From Photobacterium malacitanum (lineage in GTDB: Bacteria; Pseudomonadota; Gammaproteobacteria; Enterobacterales; Vibrionaceae), in contig NZ_FYAK01000012.1 of NCBI RefSeq assembly GCF_900185615.1, forward strand, positions 20,374 through 84,373: a stretch of DNA of 64,000 nucleotides. Reading direction: 5' to 3'. The translations under genes were made by a program, and so were the position numbers. How positions within the stretch are numbered: position 1 is the first letter of the stretch; the number at the start of each line of letters is the position of its first letter. The notes below the pieces were generated by a model that saw only the letters and a list, made by a program, of their open reading frames with translations, did not search any database and was not told the DNA's origin. Of the stretch, positions 57,683 through 64,000 are shown one piece after another.

Positions 57683-59146
57683 ATGTTACGAATTAAAAAA
57701 GAAGCGTTGACGTTTGATGATGTATTACTAGTTCCTGCTCATTCTACAGTCCTACCTAACACTGCCGATCTGCGCACCCGTCTCACGAAAGAGATTGCTC
57801 TTAACATTCCTATGCTATCAGCATCTATGGACACCGTGACTGAAGGTCGCTTAGCTATTGCACTGGCTCAAGAGGGCGGCATTGGCTTTATCCACAAAAA
57901 CATGTCTATCGAACAACAAGCGGCTGAAGTTCGCATGGTTAAAAAGTTCGAAGCTGGCGTTGTTGCAGAACCTGTTACTGTTAAGCCAAATAACACCATT
58001 GCAGATGTTAAGCGTTTAACATTAGAAAATGGTTTTGCAGGTTACCCTGTGGTTACTGATAACAATGAATTAGTTGGTATTATTACTGGCCGTGATGTTC
58101 GTTTTGTTACCGACCTTTCAATTAAAGTTGAAGAAGTGATGACGTCTAAAGACAAACTTGCTTCTGCTAAAGAAGGTGCATCTCGCGAAGAAGTTGAAGC
58201 TATCATGCAACAGCACCGCGTTGAAAAAGTACTACTCGTTGATGATAACTTCCGTCTAAAAGGGATGATCACTGCTAAAGACTTCCAAAAAGCAGAACGT
58301 AAACCTAATGCATGTAAAGATGCTCGTGGTAGTTTACGTGTGGGTGCTGCTGTTGGTGCTGGTGCGGGTAATGAAGAACGTGTTGCTGCCTTAGTGGAAG
58401 CGGGCGTCGATGTATTACTTATTGATTCATCTCATGGTCACTCAGAAGGTGTTTTACAACGTATTCGTGAAACACGTGCCGCTTTCCCTAATCTACCAAT
58501 TGTTGGCGGTAACGTTGCAACGGCTGAAGGTGCTCGTGCACTGATTGAAGCGGGTGTAAGTGCAGTCAAAGTGGGTATCGGCCCAGGTTCAATTTGTACT
58601 ACTCGTATTGTAACTGGTGTGGGTGTTCCACAAATTACTGCGATTTCAGAAGCGGCATCTGTTGCTGATCAATACGGTATTCCAGTTATCGCAGATGGCG
58701 GTATTCGTTACTCTGGCGATTTATGTAAAGCCATCGCTGCCGGTGCATCATGTGTAATGGTTGGTTCAATGTTTGCAGGTACTGAAGAAGCACCGGGTGA
58801 AGTTGAATTATACCAAGGCCGTTCATACAAATCATACCGTGGTATGGGCTCACTAGGCGCAATGTCTAAAGGTTCTTCTGACCGTTACTTCCAATCAGAT
58901 AATGCTGCTGACAAGCTCGTTCCTGAAGGTATCGAAGGCCGTGTGGCATATAAAGGTTTGATGAAAGAAATCGTGCATCAGCAAATGGGTGGCTTACGCT
59001 CAAGCATGGGTCTAACTGGCTCTGCAACGATTGAAGATTTACGTACTAAAGCTGAATTTGTACGAATTTCAGGTGCAGGCATGAAAGAATCACATGTTCA
59101 TGATGTGACGATTACAAAAGAAGCACCTAACTACCGTATGGGTTAA
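57683..59146 (+). CDS. guaB: GuaB, IMP dehydrogenase
   Basis: A 487-aa enzyme (E. coli 488) that oxidises IMP to XMP, the committed step to GMP. The catalytic Cys305 is in [12 protein letters not shown]. Two CBS domains (about 93-200) are inserted in the barrel ([16 protein letters not shown]). The mobile flap [20 protein letters not shown] is intact. The start [14 protein letters not shown] at 57683 matches the family; a GTG 12 bp upstream is rejected. It is co-regulated with guaA. Confidence 0.97.
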   Translation: MLRIKKEALTFDDVLLVPAHSTVLPNTADLRTRLTKEIALNIPMLSASMDTVTEGRLAIALAQEGGIGFIHKNMSIEQQAAEVRMVKKFEAGVVAEPVTVKPNNTIADVKRLTLENGFAGYPVVTDNNELVGIITGRDVRFVTDLSIKVEEVMTSKDKLASAKEGASREEVEAIMQQHRVEKVLLVDDNFRLKGMITAKDFQKAERKPNACKDARGSLRVGAAVGAGAGNEERVAALVEAGVDVLLIDSSHGHSEGVLQRIRETRAAFPNLPIVGGNVATAEGARALIEAGVSAVKVGIGPGSICTTRIVTGVGVPQITAISEAASVADQYGIPVIADGGIRYSGDLCKAIAAGASCVMVGSMFAGTEEAPGEVELYQGRSYKSYRGMGSLGAMSKGSSDRYFQSDNAADKLVPEGIEGRVAYKGLMKEIVHQQMGGLRSSMGLTGSATIEDLRTKAEFVRISGAGMKESHVHDVTITKEAPNYRMG

Positions 59147-59171
59147 TTGTTAGGCAGTCAGTAGTCTTTTG

Positions 59172-59187
59172 ACGAAAACGATTGCCT
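59172..59187 (+). promoter_or_regulatory. Second PurR-like box, between guaB and guaA
   Basis: ACGAAAACGATTGCCT also meets ANGCAANCGNTTNCNT at 10 of 11 fixed positions and shares the core AAACGATTGC with the box before guaB. It lies 26 bp after the guaB stop and suggests either roadblock control or a separate guaA promoter. A small hairpin, GGGGCTA-GATA-TAGCCCC, follows at 59211-59228. Confidence 0.5.
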
Positions 59188-59259
59188 AAGTGAAGAAGTT
59201 AGATAAAATCGGGGCTAGATATAGCCCCCAATACATTCAATTTTTGAGATAGCTCTATA

Positions 59260-60843
59260 ATGACCACTACCGCAAATATTCATGACCAACGTATTCTTAT
59301 TTTGGATTTTGGTTCGCAATACACTCAGTTAATTGCCCGTCGTATCCGTGAAATCGGCGTTTACTGTGAGCTTTGGAGCTGGGACGTTGATGAAGCTGAT
59401 ATCCGTGATTTCAATCCAAACGGTATTATTCTTTCTGGTGGTCCTGAAAGTGTTACTGAAGCGGGTTCTCCTCGCGCACCACAGTATGTATTTGATGCGG
59501 GTGTTCCTGTATTTGGTGTCTGTTACGGCATGCAAACTATGGCGGAACAACTGGGTGGTAAAGTAGCAGGTTCTGATGAGCGTGAGTTTGGTTATGCGCA
59601 AGTTAAAATTGTTGAGCAGACTGCTTTCTTAAAAGATATTCAAGATGCTGTTGCTGCTGATGGCACACCATTGCTTGATGTGTGGATGAGCCACGGTGAC
59701 AAAGTTGTCGAAATTCCAGCAGATTTTGTCAAGATTGCTGAAACAGATACCTGTCCATTTGCGGCAATGGCAAATGAAGAAAAACGCTTCTATGGCGTGC
59801 AATTCCACCCAGAAGTAACCCACACTCGTCAAGGCATGAAGTTAATTGAAAACTTCGTAATGAATGTATGTGGTTGTGAAAAACTATGGACATCAGCCAA
59901 TATTATTGAAGATGCGATTGAACGTATCAAAGAGCAAGTAGGTGACGATGAAGTTATCCTTGGTCTTTCTGGTGGTGTCGATTCATCTGTGGTTGCGATG
60001 CTGATCCACCGCGCAATTGGCGATAAGCTAACATGTGTATTTGTTGATAATGGTCTACTTCGTCTTAACGAAGGTCAGCAAGTGATGGAGATGTTTGGTG
60101 ATAAATTTGGTCTAAACATTGTTCACGTTAAAGCAGAAGATCGTTTCTTAGCGGCATTAGCTGGCGTTGATGAACCAGAAGCAAAGCGTAAGATCATTGG
60201 TCACGTATTTGTAGATATCTTTGATGAAGAGTCAAAGAAACTGAAAAATGCTAAGTGGTTAGCACAAGGTACAATCTACCCAGATGTTATTGAATCTGCA
60301 GCATCTAAGACGGGTAAAGCACATGTGATTAAATCTCACCATAACGTTGGCGGTTTGCCAGATGATATGGAAATGGGCTTGGTTGAACCACTACGTGAAT
60401 TATTTAAAGATGAAGTACGTAAGATTGGTTTAGAGCTTGGCTTACCTTATAACATGCTATACCGCCACCCATTCCCAGGACCAGGTTTAGGTGTACGTGT
60501 ATTAGGTGAAGTTAAGAAAGAATACTGTGATCTACTACGTCGTGCTGATGCTATCTTCATTGAAGAATTACATAACGCCGATCTTTACAATAAAGTATCA
60601 CAAGCATTTACCGTGTTCTTACCTGTACGCTCTGTCGGCGTAATGGGTGATGGCCGTAAATACGATTGGGTTGTATCACTACGTGCGGTAGAAACCATCG
60701 ACTTTATGACCGCGCATTGGGCACACTTGCCATACGATTTCTTAGGTAAAGTATCTAACCGTATTATCAACGAAGTGAATGGTATTTCACGTGTTGTTTA
60801 CGATATTTCAGGTAAGCCGCCAGCAACGATTGAGTGGGAATAA
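59260..60843 (+). CDS. guaA: GuaA, GMP synthase (glutamine-hydrolysing)
   Basis: A 527-aa enzyme (E. coli 525) that aminates XMP. The N-terminal glutaminase has the catalytic Cys88 in FGVCYGMQ and the His/Glu in [11 protein letters not shown]. The ATP-pyrophosphatase has the P-loop [13 protein letters not shown] (about 233-245). The dimerisation domain ends [10 protein letters not shown], as in all GuaA. A strong terminator follows. Confidence 0.98.
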   Translation: MTTTANIHDQRILILDFGSQYTQLIARRIREIGVYCELWSWDVDEADIRDFNPNGIILSGGPESVTEAGSPRAPQYVFDAGVPVFGVCYGMQTMAEQLGGKVAGSDEREFGYAQVKIVEQTAFLKDIQDAVAADGTPLLDVWMSHGDKVVEIPADFVKIAETDTCPFAAMANEEKRFYGVQFHPEVTHTRQGMKLIENFVMNVCGCEKLWTSANIIEDAIERIKEQVGDDEVILGLSGGVDSSVVAMLIHRAIGDKLTCVFVDNGLLRLNEGQQVMEMFGDKFGLNIVHVKAEDRFLAALAGVDEPEAKRKIIGHVFVDIFDEESKKLKNAKWLAQGTIYPDVIESAASKTGKAHVIKSHHNVGGLPDDMEMGLVEPLRELFKDEVRKIGLELGLPYNMLYRHPFPGPGLGVRVLGEVKKEYCDLLRRADAIFIEELHNADLYNKVSQAFTVFLPVRSVGVMGDGRKYDWVVSLRAVETIDFMTAHWAHLPYDFLGKVSNRIINEVNGISRVVYDISGKPPATIEWE

Positions 60844-61170
60844 TCACCATTTTGCTGGCAATAATTACCTAATAAAAAGCACCTACGGGTGCTTTTTTTA
60901 TGGCTGCCATTTAGCGTTGATTCGGCTTGAGGATGGAATTGTTAATGGGTTGTTTTTTTTATGTGGGTTGTAAGTTTCATATTAACGATTGGTTACAATA
61001 TGTTGTGGTAGGTAAGTGTTATTAGTAGGTCTATAACACTGTTTGTTGTGGTAATTTCATTACAATCGTTCAGCAAATATTCAGACATGTTTTGAGCGAA
61101 AAAAATGAGATCGACTGCATATAAGTAGATCCGCACTGCAAACATAACCACATAAGGACATGGAATTGCC
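60844..61170. other. Gene-free stretch before the AbgT transporter
   Basis: It holds the guaA terminator and about 270 bp of AT-rich upstream DNA with several T-runs. A short pair GTGTTA/TAACAC at about 61016-61042 is the only repeat seen. No ORF with an SD is visible; the minus-strand frame at 60993-61604 is a shadow of the transporter gene. Confidence 0.55.
60874..60899 (+). terminator. Terminator after guaA
   Basis: AAAAAGCACC, loop TACG, GGTGCTTTTT and more T. Confidence 0.93.
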
Positions 61171-62733
61171 ATGAACGAAAAAATACTTAAGCAAGCACCA
61201 CCTCCTGCATCGACAAGTGCGATGGACAAGTTTTTAAATGGTATTGAGCGTGCAGGTAATAAAATTCCTGATCCGGCTTTACTGTTCTTTTGGGGTTTAG
61301 TTACCGTTTGGGTTTTGTCTGCGGTGCTATCACAGTTTGATTTTGGCCTTGTGCACCCAGTTACTAAAGATGTTGTGCAAGTGAACAACTTGCTAACGGG
61401 TGATGCAATGGCAAGCTTTTTGGCTAACATGGTGAAGAATTTCACCGGTTTTGCGCCATTAGGTATTGTATTAGTTGCAATGTTAGGTGTTGGTGTTGCT
61501 GAAGCGTCGGGCTTTATCAATACTGGCCTTAAGAAAATGCTTAACGTTACACCAGCTAAACTGCTGACACCGATGCTAATTTTAGTGGCGATTGTTTCAC
61601 ACACAGCCGCGGATGCAGGTTATGTATTGGTTATTCCATTAGGTGGTATTATTTTCCACGCAGCAGGGCGTCACCCTCTTGCGGGTATTGCTGCGGCGTT
61701 TGCAGGTGTTTCTGGTGGTTTCTCTGCGAACTTTATTCCTTCAGGTATCGACCCATTATTGGCGGGCTTCACCCAAGAAGCAGCGCGTATTATGGATCCA
61801 AGTTACATTGTTAACCCACTAGCAAACCTAATGTTCACTGGTTTATCATCGTTTGTTATTGTCGGTATTGGCTGGTACATCACCGATAAAGTGATTGAGC
61901 CACGTTTACAAAAAACCGCAATTGATGCCGATGCTGAAGAAGCACCTGATATGGGCTCTTTTACAGCATTAGAAAGTAAAGCGTTCTCATACGCGGGTTG
62001 GACAATGTTAGCGGGTATTGCATTGCTTGTTGCTGCAGTATGGCCTGAAACATCGCCACTACGTTCACCTACAGGTGAAGTTGCTGCTTTTAATGCACCA
62101 GTGATGCAATCTATCGTGCCGTTAATTTTTATCCTGTTTGTTATTCCAGGTATTATCTACGGTAAAGTGGCAGGCACGTTTAAGCAAAGTGCTGATATTA
62201 TTAAAGCAATGTCAACCACCATGGCGGGTATGGCTGGCTTTATGGTTATGGTGTTCTTTATTGCTCAGTTCTTGGTTGCATTTACTCAGTCAAACTTAGG
62301 TACACTATTAGCACTTTCTGGTGCACAGTTACTGCAAGAAATGAACTTACCTGGCCAAGTAACAATTGTTGGTATGATTTTACTTACAGCAAGCGTTAAC
62401 TTATTAGTCGGCTCAGCATCTGCTAAATGGGCATTGATTGGCCCTATTATGGTACCAATGCTGATGGCTGTAGGCATTTCTCCTGAATTAACTCAAGCGG
62501 CTTACCGTGTTGGTGATTCAGTATCTAACATTATTTCGCCAATGATGGTGTTCTTCCCATTAGTGGTAGTTTACATGCAGCGTTACGTGAAGAGCTCTGG
62601 TATTGGTACATTAGCATCAATGATGATGCCGTATTCAATTGCAATGCTTGTAGGTTGGACTATCTTCCTATTAGTGTACTGGACTTTTGGTATTCCACTA
62701 GGTGTTCAAGCGCCTTACACTTACAGCATGTAA
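61171..62733 (+). CDS. AbgT-family transporter
   Basis: A 520-aa inner-membrane protein with about 11-13 hydrophobic segments. Family features are GIERAGNKIPDPALLFFWG at the N-terminus, FAPLGIVLVAMLGVGVAEASGF, and SHTAADAGYVLVIPLGGIIF. GSASAKWALIGPIMVPM and RVGDSVSNIISPMM near the C-terminus are the two re-entrant-hairpin regions. E. coli AbgT imports p-aminobenzoyl-glutamate, while other members export sulfonamides or p-aminobenzoate. Which applies here cannot be told, and no abgAB peptidase genes adjoin it. It is a single-gene unit with a terminator after it. Confidence 0.9.
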   Translation: MNEKILKQAPPPASTSAMDKFLNGIERAGNKIPDPALLFFWGLVTVWVLSAVLSQFDFGLVHPVTKDVVQVNNLLTGDAMASFLANMVKNFTGFAPLGIVLVAMLGVGVAEASGFINTGLKKMLNVTPAKLLTPMLILVAIVSHTAADAGYVLVIPLGGIIFHAAGRHPLAGIAAAFAGVSGGFSANFIPSGIDPLLAGFTQEAARIMDPSYIVNPLANLMFTGLSSFVIVGIGWYITDKVIEPRLQKTAIDADAEEAPDMGSFTALESKAFSYAGWTMLAGIALLVAAVWPETSPLRSPTGEVAAFNAPVMQSIVPLIFILFVIPGIIYGKVAGTFKQSADIIKAMSTTMAGMAGFMVMVFFIAQFLVAFTQSNLGTLLALSGAQLLQEMNLPGQVTIVGMILLTASVNLLVGSASAKWALIGPIMVPMLMAVGISPELTQAAYRVGDSVSNIISPMMVFFPLVVVYMQRYVKSSGIGTLASMMMPYSIAMLVGWTIFLLVYWTFGIPLGVQAPYTYSM

Positions 62734-62802
62734 TTAATAGCCTGTAATACCGGTAGTTAGTTTTAATACATAGTTAGATAAACACGTTACCGTTAAACAA
62801 AG

Positions 62803-62838
62803 AAAAGCCTCGAGCAGATTACTGTTCGAGGCTTTTTT
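62803..62838. terminator. Bidirectional terminator between the AbgT transporter gene and fghA
   Basis: AAAAGCCTCGAGCAG pairs with CTGTTCGAGGCTTTT (one G-T pair) over ATTA, with T-run on the plus and A-run on the left. Confidence 0.92.
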
Positions 62839-62888
62839 GTGTCTTATTAACCCCTGTCAGCAAAGAGGAGCTTAATAAAATTTAGTGA

Positions 62889-63737
62889 TTATTTATTGAA
62901 GTTCTCAACGTGGAAACGAAGATGGTCGTCAATAAATGATGCCATAAAGTAGTAGCTGTGGTCATAACCGTCTTGCATACGGATTTCTACTGGGTAGTTG
63001 TTCGCTTCAGCTGCCTCAGCTAGGGTTTCTGTACGAAGTTGACCCTCAGTGTAGAAGTTATCGTGTGTACCTTGATCAACCAACATTGGCATTTTGATGG
63101 TTGCTTTACGCATTAATTCACTTGAATCGTATTGCTTCCAATTTTGGGTATTAGTACCTAAGTAACCAGTGAAGGCTTTTTGGCCCCAAGCACAATTCAT
63201 TGGATTCGTAATCGGACTAAATGCTGATGCAGAGCTGTAGCGCTCTGGATTACGCATCGCGATCATTAATGCGCCATGTCCACCCATAGAGTGACCACTG
63301 ATTGCACGTTGCTCAGTTACAGGGAAGTGAGCTTCAACCAATGCAGGTAATTCATTAACAATGTAATCATACATGTGGTAATGACGGTTATACGGCGCTT
63401 CTGTTGCATTAACATAGAAACCAGCACCAAGACCAAAGTCATAAGCACCTTGTGGGTCGTCAGCAACACCTTCGCCACGTGGGCTGGTGTCTGGAGCAAC
63501 AATAGCAACACCTAATTCGGCAGCCATACGTTGTGCACCTGCTTTTTGCATAAAGTTTTCATCAGTACATGTTAGTCCTGATAACCAGTAAAGAACCGGT
63601 ACTTTTTTACCTGCCGCACATTGTGGTGGTAGGTAAATAGCAAAACGCATATCACAATTTAAGACTTCTGAGCGGTGAGTATATTGCTTATGCCAGCCGC
63701 CAGCACTTTTATTACAGCTAATATTTTCTAAAGGCAT
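62889..63737 (-). CDS. fghA: FghA, S-formylglutathione hydrolase
   Basis: A 282-aa esterase (E. coli FrmB 277) that splits S-formylglutathione into formate and glutathione, the second step of formaldehyde removal. The nucleophile Ser150 is in SGHSMGGHGAL. The oxyanion part is WLSGLTCTDENF, and the catalytic Asp and His are in the QGTHDNF and GYDHSYYF regions. The dehydrogenase gene for the first step lies upstream on the same strand, so the two form an operon. Confidence 0.96.
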   Translation of the reverse strand: MPLENISCNKSAGGWHKQYTHRSEVLNCDMRFAIYLPPQCAAGKKVPVLYWLSGLTCTDENFMQKAGAQRMAAELGVAIVAPDTSPRGEGVADDPQGAYDFGLGAGFYVNATEAPYNRHYHMYDYIVNELPALVEAHFPVTEQRAISGHSMGGHGALMIAMRNPERYSSASAFSPITNPMNCAWGQKAFTGYLGTNTQNWKQYDSSELMRKATIKMPMLVDQGTHDNFYTEGQLRTETLAEAAEANNYPVEIRMQDGYDHSYYFMASFIDDHLRFHVENFNK

Positions 63738-63760
63738 TGGATTTGGTCTCTTGTTAAATT

Positions 63761-63786
63761 TGCGCAGAGTATTAATGCTCTGCGCA
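63761..63786. repeat. 9-bp inverted repeat between the two formaldehyde genes
   Basis: TGCGCAGAG and CTCTGCGCA pair perfectly over TATTAATG. The T-run follows on the plus strand, so on the transcribed minus strand it is a stem without a good T-tail. It may be an mRNA processing or partial-termination element within the operon. Confidence 0.65.
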
Positions 63787-63827
63787 TTTTTTATGAGGTT
63801 ACTATAGAAAGCTTATGAATAAAAAGC

Positions 63828-64000
63828 TTACTTATCGAAGTGAATAACAGTACGGATACTCTTACCTTCGTGCAATAGGTCAAATGACTTGTTGATGTCG
63901 TCTAGGCCCATGTTGAATGAGATGAAGTCATCAAGTTGGAATTCACCTGCCATGTAACGGTCAACGATACCTGGAAGCTCTGAACGGCCTTTAACGCCAC
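63828..64000 (-). CDS. frmA: S-(hydroxymethyl)glutathione dehydrogenase, class III ADH (C-terminal end only)
   Basis: The last 57 codons are visible: [16 protein letters not shown], then [21 protein letters not shown] and [10 protein letters not shown]. This matches the C-terminus of FrmA/AdhC ([21 protein letters not shown] type). The zinc-containing class III alcohol dehydrogenase oxidises S-hydroxymethylglutathione, the adduct of formaldehyde, with NAD. The start is beyond the window end. fghA follows about 90 bp downstream. Confidence 0.93.
   Translation of the reverse strand, partial: [56 protein letters not shown]

Noticed and set aside
60993..61604. Minus-strand 203-aa frame
   Set aside because: It is antisense to the first part of the AbgT transporter and has no SD or domain.

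Overview
The window looks like a chromosomal segment of a Vibrionaceae bacterium, most probably Photobacterium or a close relative. The basis is the protein content (near-Vibrio/E. coli orthologues throughout), roughly 40-42 % GC by eye, and a gene order that, from memory, follows the large chromosome of Vibrio cholerae from phoB through guaA. The genus is an inference and was not tested by a search.

Layout. 1-4716: end of sbcD and all of sbcC (SbcCD nuclease). 4820-8156: a Pho-box promoter driving phoB, phoR and a pstS-type phosphate-binding protein. 8160-11386: the only clearly accessory block. It holds a 7-mer tandem-repeat patch, a small secreted protein, the deleted remnant of an iron-containing alcohol dehydrogenase, a cupin, an unknown 87-aa protein, a 60-bp inverted repeat, a HigBA-type toxin-antitoxin module whose toxin has lost its start, and a GNAT acetyltransferase. 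11387-21262: ppk-ppx (minus strand), a GcvR-like ACT protein, then a second Pho box and pstC-pstA-pstB-phoU. 21357-23978: cutC, a 2-Cys peroxiredoxin and a divergent OxyR2-type regulator. 24046-27668: a 30-residue membrane peptide, an AT-rich stretch and the glyoxylate shunt pair aceB-aceA. 27680-34137: a CBS-pair protein, queA and tgt (queuosine), yajC-secD-secF. 34275-36060: suhB and trmJ, divergent. 36106-41847: an IscR box followed by iscR-iscS-iscU-iscA-hscB-hscA-fdx-iscX. 41994-46532: two tandem pepB paralogues, ndk, rlmN. 46591-54319: pilW, rodZ, ispG, hisS, yfgM, bamB, der. 54395-57409: an AlaX-like editing protein, a YfgJ zinc ribbon, xseA (minus). 57599-60897: guaB-guaA with two PurR-like boxes. 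61171-64000: an AbgT-family transporter, then fghA and the end of the glutathione-dependent formaldehyde dehydrogenase gene (minus).

How the parts work together. The phosphate genes form one regulon split in two by about 7.6 kb: PhoR/PhoB sense and respond, PstSCAB imports phosphate, PhoU signals, and Ppk/Ppx make and degrade polyphosphate. The isc operon builds Fe-S clusters that the window's own RlmN, IspG and ferredoxin need. GuaB/GuaA make GMP and AceB/AceA run the glyoxylate bypass.

The window is mostly core genome. I found no convincing undescribed multi-gene system. The best leads are the decayed accessory block at 8.1-11.4 kb, the leader RNA or operator region before the YfgJ gene, the tgt leader, and the small membrane peptide after oxyR.
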